DNA of 64,000 nt from Lachnospiraceae bacterium NK4A144 (GTDB lineage Bacteria > Bacillota > Clostridia > Lachnospirales > Lachnospiraceae), in NCBI GenBank assembly GCA_000424365.1, contig AUJT01000024.1, positions 1 through 64,000 of the forward strand, given 5' to 3'. A program made the position numbers and the translations under genes. Positions within the stretch are counted from its first letter, which is position 1; every line of letters begins with the position of its first letter. Shown here piece by piece: positions 26,352 to 33,370 of this stretch. The notes below the pieces were generated by a model. It worked only from the letters and a program-made list of their open reading frames with translations. It did no database searches and was not told the origin of the DNA.

Positions 26352-26648
26352 TCACAGGCTATTCAATATTCTACGAATTTTATCTACATTATCAAGAAAC
26401 TCTACATTTAACTTATCCCTCAATTCATCATCCTCTTCATTTATAATGAAGTTTCCGAGTCCCCCCCGATATCCAAATATCTCACTATAACTTTCCTTTA
26501 GATACTCCTTTTTTAGGGTATAATCTTCATCACTATCAATACATTTGATCTGACTCATTATCGTCTTTAAGATTCCAGTATATCCATCATAATCATATTT
26601 TTGTACTTTTTTACCAATCTCAATATATAATCTTCTCAATTCGTCCAT
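26352..26648 (-). CDS. Putative immunity protein
   Basis: 98-residue acidic soluble protein (MDELRRLYIEIGKKVQKYDY...) directly after a toxin-like C-terminal domain on the same strand. Its ribosome binding site (GAGGTGA) overlaps the toxin stop. That order, size and charge are typical of immunity genes of polymorphic toxins. The longer frame to 26672 has no site. No immunity family is recognised by eye. Confidence 0.6.
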   Translation of the reverse strand: MDELRRLYIEIGKKVQKYDYDGYTGILKTIMSQIKCIDSDEDYTLKKEYLKESYSEIFGYRGGLGNFIINEEDDELRDKLNVEFLDNVDKIRRILNSL

Positions 26649-26656
26649 AATTATTA

Positions 26657-27403
26657 TCACCTCAAGTTCCAACTTCCAACAACCTTAAATTTCCATGGCT
26701 CATGAATATATATCTGCTCGATATCACATCCGCCTAAATAAACTCCTCCCTGACTTCCTACCGGACCCTTGTATATAGTCGTTCCCTTCGGAACTTTAAT
26801 CGCATATACCTTGCTCAACGGAGATGTTCCCTCACATACTCCTGTCTTCGGATTTACCCAATAAGGTTTTACTGCTGTATCAATTCTTACTTTTGCAACT
26901 GATTCCGGTGGATTGCTTGCAAACCATCTTCCATACGGATTAGAACCATTACCTGCTCGGAATAATATTCTGTCCTCCTGCAAAACCTCTACGTTATATC
27001 GACCTCCGTAGAAGTTTTTTATTGGTAAACCATCAATTTCAGCCAACGGCCCCGGATTCTCTACAAGATTATACGTGTAGTTTGCAATATCATCCGTACC
27101 ATAAATGATCTCTGTCGTCTTTCCCAGATCCGATGCTTCTGCTATTTCCCCAACTTCAGCTATCTTTTCAGCATCAGCAAGTTCTCCGACTTCCGCAATT
27201 TTACCCGCTTCAGTAGCTTCCTCTACTTCAACGAGCTTCTCTGCCTCTGAGAACTTTTCAACTTCTGCAACCTTTTCTGCATCAGCAGCTTTTTCAACTT
27301 CCGCAATCTTTCCTGCATCCCCGGCTTTGGAACCTTCGGATAATTCTCCGCCGATAACGAAGGATAGGATACTCCTGTTGATTGGGTTATTACATCCGGC
27401 CAA
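26657..27403 (-). pseudogene. Remnant of a polymorphic toxin, C-terminal toxin domain
   Basis: 248 codons. Residues about 25-95 are a low-complexity run of AE/K/V units (VEKAADAEKVAEVEK...), then a compact domain: FYGGRYNVEV, ILFRAGNGSNPYGRWFASNPPES, KVRIDTAVKPYW, YAIKVPKGTTIYKGPVG, GGVYLGGCDIEQIYIHEPW. This resembles the small secreted toxin domains at the end of polymorphic toxins; an ADP-ribosyltransferase-like fold is possible (RAG, S, Q/E) but uncertain. There is no ribosome binding site or export domain, and upstream sequence in another frame (DVITQSTGVSYPSLSAENYP) looks protein-like, so the 5' part is missing and probably frameshifted near 27320. Confidence 0.6.
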
Positions 27404-27820
27404 AGATGCAACTCAACCTTACAGGAAGATCCTTTTTTATGCAACTGTCAATGTACTATGCCGCCGGGTCAGCGGCTGAGCTATCACATAGAAAAAATGA
27501 TTGACCCATTATTTTCATTAATCGGTTTACATAATTGTGCTTGTAGAGGAAATGTAGAGATAATGTAGAGGAAATGTAGAGGCTGTGTAGATGGAAAGTT
27601 CTTTTTAACTCTGTTATTATTATCATGGACAAGCAAGACGCAAGACACAATAACGGTGTTGAGCAACTTGCTTGTTTTTCTTTTGCAGAAGAATTAAATA
27701 TGGACATTATGGAGAGCGTCAGCTCGTGATTTAAGTTCACGGGTCTGGCGCTTTCTTTTTGCCCAAAATTCGGATGACGATCCGGAGTAGTCAAAAAATG
27801 AGCACAAAGGAGAAGAGTCT
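27404..27820 (+). other. Non-coding interval with repeat array and terminator
   Basis: About 415 bases without a supported gene. It contains the end of a frameshifted toxin remnant, five 11-bp repeats (27542-27596), a long hairpin GCGTCAG..CTCGTGA / TCACGGG..CTGGCGC with TTTCTTTTT (27714-27760), and a ribosome binding site AAAGGAGAAG at 27806-27815. Confidence 0.45.
27542..27596 (+). repeat. Five direct repeats of TGTAGAGGAAA at exact 11-bp spacing
   Basis: TGTAG begins at 27542, 27553, 27564, 27575 and 27586. Units read TGTAGAGGAAA, TGTAGAGATAA, TGTAGAGGAAA, TGTAGAGGCTG, TGTAGATGGAA. The spacing of one helical turn puts all units on one DNA face, as in partition or replication iterons and cooperative operator arrays. 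Confidence 0.75.
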
Positions 27821-28166
27821 ATGATTTATGAAGAATTCAAAGAGAACGAGCTTTGGGATTATGAATATGGATCCGAAAAGTAATGTAAGATATGACGATT
27901 ATGAACCGGAAAAATATGGCTGCATTTCCGTACCCGATGATTATATTTTGCCATTATTAGAGCGTTTATCATGCATGGATTGCTTTTGGCATACATTAGA
28001 TAATCCTAAGAAGAATCTTGCATATTGGGGAGTAACTCTTATCCCGCCGGATTCATTACAGCAATTTATAGAATCTCTTGCAGGAATGGATGGAACTGAT
28101 GAGTTAAAAGGGCTTTTAGTAAAAGCAAAAGCTGAGAATAAGTTTGTTATTCACTTCGGTATATAA
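27821..28166 (+). pseudogene. Small acidic immunity-like protein, probably frameshifted
   Basis: ATG 27821 has a well-spaced site (AAAGGAGAAG) and reads MIYEEFKENELWDYEYGSEK then stops; the +1 frame continues NVRYDDYEPEKYGCISVPDDYILPLL ... YWGVTLIPPDSLQQFIESL to 28166. The simplest view is one 115-residue protein with a one-base frameshift near CCGAAAAG at about 27876. Alternatively translation starts at 27828 or 27861 in the second frame with a poor site. Unknown family; acidic, like immunity proteins. Confidence 0.5.
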
Positions 28167-28294
28167 ATGTCTGTTTGAAGAGGAGAGTTAATACAGTATG
28201 AGATACAGCATTTTAGCAGAGATTTTATATAAATGGTTGGATGAGTAAGCATACGTTCAGATTATTATGATTAAGATAGATTGGAGAGAGGAAA

Positions 28295-28833
28295 ATGAGC
28301 AAGCTGATCAAGGTTGATAAAGATTATAAAGAATGGATTGTTGAAATATCAAATAAATTTAGGCAAAATCAGCTAAAAGCCGCATTTAAGGCTAACGATT
28401 TAATGTTGAGGTTTTACTGGTCAGTTGGCAGGGATATTTCAGCAATGAGTTAAAAAATGGATATGGATCGGGATTTTACAAAACTATAAGTGCTGATCTG
28501 AAGGATATTTTTCCTGAAGTCAAATCGTTTTCACCCACTAATCTTAAATATATGCGTTATTTTTTTGAAATGTATCCGACAGTACAGAATCGTCAACAGT
28601 CTGTTGACGATTTGGGAAAGTTAGAGAATCATCAACAAGTTGTTGACGATTCGGATATGGATGCGATCTTTCATATCCCATGGGGACATCATGTACAGAT
28701 ACTTGGAAAATGTAAGAATAATCCGGATAAGGAATTGTTCTATGTGAAAAAGACACTTGAAAACTGTTGGTCAAGAGCGGTGCTTCTCAATTTTTTAGAT
28801 ATCTCACCATTATCTTACATTAAAAACATATAA
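28295..28833 (+). pseudogene. Broken YhcG/DUF1016-type PDDEXK nuclease gene
   Basis: N-terminal domain of the YhcG/DUF1016 family: YKEWIVEISNKFRQNQLKAA, LMLRFYWSVGRDIS, then after a one-base frameshift at about 28445 NGYGSGFYKTISADLKDIFPEVKSFSPTNLKYMRYFFEMY and later PWGHHVQILGKC, CWSRAVLLNFL. The frame ends at 28833 without the C-terminal PD-(D/E)XK catalytic domain. Two palindromes lie inside the coding sequence at 28588-28612 and 28627-28651, encoding NRQQSVDD and NHQQVVDD. Confidence 0.75.
28588..28651 (+). repeat. Two 25-bp palindromes in tandem inside the nuclease pseudogene
   Basis: 28588-28612 is a perfect palindrome with 12-bp arms (AATCGTCAACAG / CTGTTGACGATT) around one base; 28627-28651 is the same motif with one mismatch. 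They translate in frame to repeated (N-x-QQ-x-VDD) units. Confidence 0.75.
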
Positions 28834-28935
28834 AAATGCATTAAAACCTTTAAAAACCATTAAAATACATTAAAATCCATTAAATATACAATAAAGTCAT
28901 TAAAGGCCTTTAAAAGTGATATAATACCATTAACA
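28818..28935 (+). repeat. Helically phased CATTAAAA repeat array before the AAA ATPase gene
   Basis: CATTAAAA or one-mismatch variants occur at 28818, 28839, 28848 (CTTTAAAA), 28858, 28868, 28878, 28889 (CAATAAAG), 28898, 28908 (CTTTAAAA) and 28928, that is every 9-11 bases. The A-tracts are phased with the helix, which predicts intrinsic curvature or a cooperative binding array. The ribosome binding site (CAGGAGG) lies at the end of the array. Confidence 0.75.
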
Positions 28936-28950
28936 GGAGGTATCACTTTC

Positions 28951-30117
28951 ATGAACAAATCATCTGAAATTTTTAAGCCAGGGGCATTACCTGTGACTAC
29001 TTATATTTCCAGAGAAGCTGCGCTAGGTTTTACTTATGAGGAGAGACTTGAGCAGGCGTTAAATATGTCTGGGTATATAACACTAATTTCCGGTCCATCC
29101 AAAATAGGAAAAACGGTACTGTGTGAAAGAGTTGTGGGAATCGACAACCTTGTAGAAGTATTGGGTTCAGACTTTTTGAATAAAGAAAATGTATGGAAGA
29201 CAATCGGCGCAAAGGCAGGGATGCCTTTATCGGGAATGGTTACTACAGGAAATACTGATAATTCTATATCTGAGGAGTACATTGTAACACGAGAAAATGT
29301 TATAGCTTATTATCAGGAGCATGAACTTGTGCTGCTTATTGATGATTTTCATTACGCATGCGAAGAAATACAGCGATTTTTATCGCAACAGCTGAAAGAT
29401 GCTATCAGGAAGGGACTAAGGGTAATAATATCTTCGCTTCCTCACAGATGTGACGATGCAATCAGAACCAATCCTGATCTTCAGGGACGTATAAGTATAA
29501 TCGATATTAAGCCCTGGTCTAAGGATGAACTGAGACAGATTCCAAGAAAAGGATTTGAGCAGCTTGGAATATATGTTGATGATAAGTATATTGAAAGCTT
29601 AGTCGGCGAGAGCCTTGCATCACCTCAATTGATGCAATTGTTATGCCTGAATCTGTGTATGCTTATAAAGGCAGATTCTGGTAATGCAGTTGATGTTAGC
29701 GAAGAGATTATAAAAAAAGCTTATAAGTTTTCAACTCTGAACCTGGACTTTAAAAATGTCACTGCTGTTATCAGTAATGGAAAGACAAAACGTGGTAGAG
29801 AACGAAAAAAATATTGTACAAGCAAGGGAGAGTTGGATTTATATTCGCTTATACTTGAAGCTATTGCTCAGGATCCGCCAATAGAGGAGATTGGGTTCGA
29901 TGACCTGTTGACGAGAATCAATAAAACAATTGTTGGAGATGATAAGGTTACACCTAAATCATTAAAAGAATATCTGGGCAACATACAGGAAGTCCTAAAC
30001 GATAAAAACAGAACTTTTGAGGTTCTTGAGTGGAGAGATAACGTACTGTATGTTATAGAAGCATTATTCTTATTCTATTTACGTTGGGGGCGCAATGAAC
30101 AGGGAACAGAGTATTGA
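28951..30117 (+). CDS. AAA-type ATPase of an accessory element
   Basis: 388 residues. Walker A GPSKIGKTVLC (about 48-58) and Walker B ELVLLIDDFHYA (about 124-135) are clear, with HRC..AIRTNPDLQGRI and IDIKPWSKDELRQI in the sensor region, a STAND/TniB-like AAA layout. The C-terminal 150 residues include a probable winged helix (LILEAIAQDPPIEEIGFDDLL). No nuclease, transposase or TIR domain is fused. The start has CAGGAGG nearby, directly after the phased repeat array, suggesting autoregulation or that the repeats are its DNA target. Function unknown; a defence or transposition accessory role is possible. Confidence 0.75.
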   Translation: MNKSSEIFKPGALPVTTYISREAALGFTYEERLEQALNMSGYITLISGPSKIGKTVLCERVVGIDNLVEVLGSDFLNKENVWKTIGAKAGMPLSGMVTTGNTDNSISEEYIVTRENVIAYYQEHELVLLIDDFHYACEEIQRFLSQQLKDAIRKGLRVIISSLPHRCDDAIRTNPDLQGRISIIDIKPWSKDELRQIPRKGFEQLGIYVDDKYIESLVGESLASPQLMQLLCLNLCMLIKADSGNAVDVSEEIIKKAYKFSTLNLDFKNVTAVISNGKTKRGRERKKYCTSKGELDLYSLILEAIAQDPPIEEIGFDDLLTRINKTIVGDDKVTPKSLKEYLGNIQEVLNDKNRTFEVLEWRDNVLYVIEALFLFYLRWGRNEQGTEY

Positions 30118-30177
30118 GTTTATTCAGGCTATAGAAGACACTAAAGCGTTAAAACTGCAATAAAAATGAAACTTTCT

Positions 30178-30209
30178 CCTCTTCTGAATTGTTTTATATA
30201 TAGAAGAGG
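30178..30209 (+). promoter_or_regulatory. Probable operator of the XRE regulator gene
   Basis: Perfect 8-bp inverted repeat CCTCTTCT / AGAAGAGG, 16 bases apart, surrounding TTGTTTTATATATAG, immediately before the gene at 30218; consistent with autorepression. Confidence 0.5.
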
Positions 30210-30217
30210 TAAATTCT

Positions 30218-30607
30218 ATGCCAAAAGAAGTTGATAAGACAACAGTGGGCGGAAGGATACAGTACCTCAGAACAAAGGCAGGATTAACACAGGATGAGTT
30301 AGCGAAATTGCTGCATATAGCGGATCGGTCGAGTATTTCATTTTATGAAACAAATAGCAGAACCGTACCTATGGAGACCGCGAATAAGATAGCGAAAATG
30401 TTCGATAGCAGCATAAATTTTATATTGGAGGGCGAGGAACCGGAAGATCCACTGTTGGATAAATTAATGCAGCTGTGGAAATCTGTAGAATCGGAAGATG
30501 TTAAGAATATGATTCTTGCACAGGTTGAAAAGGCTGTGGAACTGGATCAGAAAATGAGAAAAGAGAAAGATGAAGAAAATCAATATGATTCTTCATGTAA
30601 TTCGTGA
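30218..30607 (+). CDS. XRE-family transcriptional regulator
   Basis: 129 residues. N-terminal HTH_3 domain (about 10-65): VGGRIQYLRTKAGLTQDELAKLLHIADRSSISFYETNSRTVPMETANKIAKMF. The C-terminus is a charged helix (LDQKMRKEKDEEN). Such regulators commonly control their own gene and neighbouring element or toxin genes. It is followed by a terminator that is part of a direct repeat also found after the AbiE pair. Confidence 0.85.
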   Translation: MPKEVDKTTVGGRIQYLRTKAGLTQDELAKLLHIADRSSISFYETNSRTVPMETANKIAKMFDSSINFILEGEEPEDPLLDKLMQLWKSVESEDVKNMILAQVEKAVELDQKMRKEKDEENQYDSSCNS

Positions 30608-30665
30608 GCGGTAAAATGAAATGTTTATTGTGTACAAATATAAATACAACTCAAATAAGATGTTT

Positions 30666-30730
30666 TAACTCCACTGGCATAGTGCTGGTGGAGTTTTTTA
30701 CGCTTAAAATTGATCTAACGACTTCCTGAA
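30666..30730 (+). repeat. Direct repeat DR1 containing a terminator
   Basis: CTCCACTGGCA...GCTGGTGGAG stem, TTTTTTACGCTTAAA, then TTGATCTAACGACTTCCTGAA. The same series of motifs recurs at 32387-32440 after the AbiE genes, so the AbiE pair is bracketed by about 55-65 bp direct repeats. Confidence 0.7.
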
Positions 30731-30769
30731 AAGAGGTAATGGAGCTTAAGTGAACTCATCCCCCTGAAA

Positions 30770-30819
30770 TTGACAAAGCGTTGTGAGAATAGTATTATAA
30801 AAGTGAAATATGTTATTTC
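30770..30819 (+). promoter_or_regulatory. AbiE promoter and inverted-repeat operator
   Basis: TTGACA (30770-30775), 17 bases, TATTAT (30793-30798), then the perfect inverted repeat GAAATA-TGT-TATTTC (30805-30819) at the expected transcription start. AbiEi antitoxins repress their own promoter by binding inverted repeats, so this is the likely operator. Confidence 0.65.
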
Positions 30820-30839
30820 GTATTTGTGAGGCGAGCGAA

Positions 30840-31457
30840 ATGGTATATGAATATATAGTTGAAAATTACAAAAATGGAGAGCCGATATTTTTAAGCGAAC
30901 TCCCGGGGGAATCCAAAGATTATCTTCGTCAGGAGATGAAAAAGCTGGTTGACGAAGGAAAACTTGAGCGCTTATATAATGGCGTCTATTTTCTTTCGTA
31001 TTTAACGATTCTTGGAACAAAGGGAAAGATATCGGTAGATAAATATATCGAAAAGAAATACTTGGTGGCTGATGGAAAAGCATGTGGATATATAACAGGT
31101 CTTCAGTTAGCCAATAAATACGGCTTTACAACACAGAACCCTGCCTGCTATGAAGTGTGTAGTAATGAAGCAAGTACAAAGCAGAGAAAACAGAAAATCG
31201 ATGGAAATACCATTGTTGTATATAAGCCTGTTGCTGATGTTACAGAGGAAAACAAGACTGCTTTGCAGTTTTTGGATCTAATGTCCATGTTGGATAAATA
31301 CAGTGAAATTAGGGGTGCTGAACTTGTGAACAAACTTAAAAAGTATGTGGATATGGTTTCACTTGATTTTTCGGTGGTTAAGAGATATCTGCCATTATAC
31401 CCGGATCGTGTTTACAGAAATATTTACGAAGGAGGCTTGATGGGTGAGCTGGTATAA
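30840..31457 (+). CDS. AbiEi-type antitoxin (DUF6088-like)
   Basis: 205 residues. The N-terminal winged helix (EPIFLSELPGESKDYLRQEMKKLVDEGKLERLYNGVYF) precedes the AbiEi C-terminal region (YITGLQLANKYGFTTQNP, FLDLMSML). In type IV systems it represses the operon and counteracts the nucleotidyltransferase toxin without direct binding. Start ATG 30840 with TGAGGCGAG upstream; the frame to 30810 lacks a site and would overlap the operator. The downstream toxin gene overlaps by 14 bases. Confidence 0.85.
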   Translation: MVYEYIVENYKNGEPIFLSELPGESKDYLRQEMKKLVDEGKLERLYNGVYFLSYLTILGTKGKISVDKYIEKKYLVADGKACGYITGLQLANKYGFTTQNPACYEVCSNEASTKQRKQKIDGNTIVVYKPVADVTEENKTALQFLDLMSMLDKYSEIRGAELVNKLKKYVDMVSLDFSVVKRYLPLYPDRVYRNIYEGGLMGELV

Positions 31458-32352
31458 AGAATATAAGGATCAATGGAAAGAAATAATAGAAACTGTCGCA
31501 GCAGAAGAACATCGGACGACACAAATGGTAGAAAAAGACGCAATTCAGTCTATGATACTCTTGGGACTTTCAAATAGTGAACTGCCATTTGTATTTAAAG
31601 GTGGGACATCATTATCCAAGGCGTATGGATTGATAGACAGATTTTCTGAAGACATTGACCTCTCTATGAATCGTAAGCCCACAGAATCCGAGAAGAAGAA
31701 AACAAAATTACTTATCTGTGGTATAGCTGATGATCTGGGATTTGTGTTGTCAAATCCTGATGATATTCAGTCGAGACACAGCTACAACAAGTATATTTTT
31801 GAATATGAATCGTTATTCAGCGATATTCCACTTGAACTGATCGTTGAAACCAGTTTTTACCAGGAGGTATATCCGGTAGAAATTTGCGATGTGAACAGCT
31901 TTGTTGGAAGATTTTGCATAAAGCGGGGAATCAAACTTCCGATTCCTTTTGAAGCTTCAACGGTAAAGATGCAGGTTCAGTCATTGGAGCGCACGTTTAT
32001 TGATAAGGTATTTGCCGTATGTGATTATCGGCTGCAGAATATGCAGGACAGGGATTCGAGGCATCTGTATGATATAGCAAAGTTATTGCCGGAAATTAAA
32101 ATAACGTCTGAGCTGGATGCTCTTATTGATGATGTACGCGAAGACAGAATGCTGTCTAAAAATAATCCTGCGGCGCAGCCGGAACATGATATTCCGGATA
32201 TGCTTAGGGAAATCATCGATAGTCGTTTTTATGAGGCTGATTATAATAACATTACTAAGAAACTGCTTTATGAGGATGTTAGTTATGAGGAGGCTGTTTC
32301 CAATGGCATTGAGATTGTAGCAGGTATGGATATTTTCAAATATAAGAAATAA
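31444..32352 (+). CDS. AbiEii/AbiGii-type nucleotidyltransferase toxin
   Basis: 302 residues, GTG start at 31444 with GAAGGAGG eight bases upstream. The nucleotidyltransferase signature FVFKGGTSLSKAYGLIDRFSEDIDLSMN (about 47-75) carries the GG-S and D-x-D residues. SLERTFIDKVFAVCDYRL and RDSRHLYDIAKLL complete the AbiEii pattern. Homologues transfer nucleotides to tRNA or other targets and cause abortive infection when unchecked. Placed between direct repeats DR1 and DR2 as a mobile cassette. Confidence 0.88.
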   Translation: MSWYKEYKDQWKEIIETVAAEEHRTTQMVEKDAIQSMILLGLSNSELPFVFKGGTSLSKAYGLIDRFSEDIDLSMNRKPTESEKKKTKLLICGIADDLGFVLSNPDDIQSRHSYNKYIFEYESLFSDIPLELIVETSFYQEVYPVEICDVNSFVGRFCIKRGIKLPIPFEASTVKMQVQSLERTFIDKVFAVCDYRLQNMQDRDSRHLYDIAKLLPEIKITSELDALIDDVREDRMLSKNNPAAQPEHDIPDMLREIIDSRFYEADYNNITKKLLYEDVSYEEAVSNGIEIVAGMDIFKYKK

Positions 32353-32386
32353 CTGTTGGTCAAAATATATTGTCTGAAATCCACTG

Positions 32387-32440
32387 GCACATTGAGCTGG
32401 TGGATTTTTTACGCTTAAACTTGGTCCAGCGACTTCTTAA
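32387..32440 (+). repeat. Direct repeat DR2 containing a terminator
   Basis: ATCCACTGGCA...GCTGGTGGAT stem, TTTTTTACGCTTAAA, TTGGTCCAGCGACTTCTTAA: second copy of DR1 at the far end of the AbiE cassette. Confidence 0.7.
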
Positions 32441-32445
32441 TAAAT

Positions 32446-32695
32446 ATGAACTGCATACTGTATGAAGGATTAACTGGAATGGGACATGGATTGAATGTTA
32501 GAGGATATTCAAAGATAGATCTTATACACTATCCTGACATTATGAATATTACAGATGCTATACAGGGAATCTTTGATTATATATAACTAAGCAAAGTAAA
32601 TGAGCATCAGAAACGTATCGGGCAGTATAACCGAACAGTTGGGGGAGATGATGAAATGACAGGAATCCTATGCAAGATGATCAACTGCTTCTGTA
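32446..32695 (+). other. Degenerate sequence with a 46-codon open frame
   Basis: ATG 32446 to TAA 32586 reads NCILYEGLTGMGHGLNVRGYSK... without a ribosome binding site; the remainder has no open frame. It looks like decayed coding DNA of unknown origin. Confidence 0.3.
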
Positions 32696-32770
32696 TGTAA
32701 TATAAACTACCATGTGGTGTGGTCTGTTAAGTACAGAAGGAAAAAATTATCCTCAGAAGTTGAAGTTTAA
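32696..32770 (+). pseudogene. IS200/IS605 TnpA N-terminal fragment
   Basis: The frame reads CNINYHVVWSVKYRRKKLSS, the characteristic start of Y1 HUH transposases of the IS200/IS605 family, and stops after 24 codons. The catalytic HUH and tyrosine regions are missing. Confidence 0.6.
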
Positions 32771-33099
32771 TCTACAATGAACTAATCTATCGTGGATACA
32801 ATGTTGATGTTGGTGTTGTAGAAATCAGGGTTGATGAGGACGGAAAAAGAACTAAGAAACAATTAGAAGTAGATTTTGTGGTTAACCAGGGAAGCAAACG
32901 ATATTATATACAGTCTGCATTTGCTTTGCCCGATAAAGAAAAGATGGATCAGGAACAGGCTTCGCTCATAAAAATATCTGATTCTTTCAAGAAGATAATC
33001 ATTGTATCTGGGAATACAAAGATTTGGAGAAATGAGAGGGGAATCACAATTATGAGCTTATTCGAATTCCTGTTAAATGAGGACAGCCTGGATTATTAG
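32764..33099 (+). pseudogene. C-terminal fragment of a DUF4143-type AAA ATPase
   Basis: About 111 codons in one frame: IYRGYNVDVGVVEIRV, QLEVDFVVNQGSKRYYIQSAFALPD, FKKIIIVSGNTKIWRNERGITIMSLFEFLL, which matches the nuclease-like C-terminus of AAA/DUF4143 proteins. The ATPase part is gone and the left joint is against the IS200 fragment. Confidence 0.65.
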
Positions 33100-33120
33100 A
33101 ATAAATATAAATGTAAAAGC

Positions 33121-33165
33121 CGAAAGGCCCCCTTCTAGAATTGAATTTCCAGAAGGGGGCTTTCG
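33121..33165. terminator. Long hairpin at the right end of the island
   Basis: CGAAAGGCCCCCTTCT / AGAAGGGGGCTTTCG with an AATTGAATTT loop, homologous to the terminator at 25027-25068. It may mark an element boundary. Confidence 0.6.
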
Positions 33166-33192
33166 TGCTTAAAAAAACATTATGAGCGGATT

Positions 33193-33226
33193 CCATGATT
33201 TTGTAATGAAGTCATGGGGTTTTTTA
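33193..33226 (+). terminator. Terminator-like hairpin
   Basis: CCATGA / TCATGG stem followed by GGTTTTTT. Confidence 0.5.
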
Positions 33227-33274
33227 TGTTTTCAGAGTTTACTTATTTTTTATAATTTTGAATATAAAACCTTA

Positions 33275-33305
33275 TTGACCTGGAGTTAACTCCAAGGTGT
33301 AAGAT
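33275..33305 (+). promoter_or_regulatory. MerR-type promoter with 19-bp spacer and dyad operator
   Basis: TTGACC (33275-33280) and TAAGAT (33300-33305) are separated by 19 bases that contain the near-perfect dyad CCTGGAGTTAACTCCAAGG. An over-long spacer with a centred dyad is the signature of MerR-family activation by promoter twisting. It drives the DUF3737-merR pair. Confidence 0.85.
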
Positions 33306-33370
33306 GACCATATCGAGCCCGAGAGAAAGATGAAACTACATATGATTTTATTAGAGAATGAGGTGCTTTG

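Noticed and set aside
26657-27403. Intact coding gene for the toxin
   Set aside because: No ribosome binding site or export/delivery domain, low-complexity N-terminus and a protein-like sequence in another frame just upstream; listed as a remnant.
27105-27479. 124-codon plus-strand Ser/Ala-rich frame
   Set aside because: It is the reverse reading of the AE/K repeat run of the toxin remnant; composition explained by that.
27542-27596. CRISPR or VNTR array
   Set aside because: Unit of 11 bp without spacers; only five copies with diverged units. Iteron-like is a better description.
28818-28935. CRISPR array
   Set aside because: Repeats are 8-bp units at 10-bp spacing with no unique spacers and no cas genes; it is a phased A-tract array.
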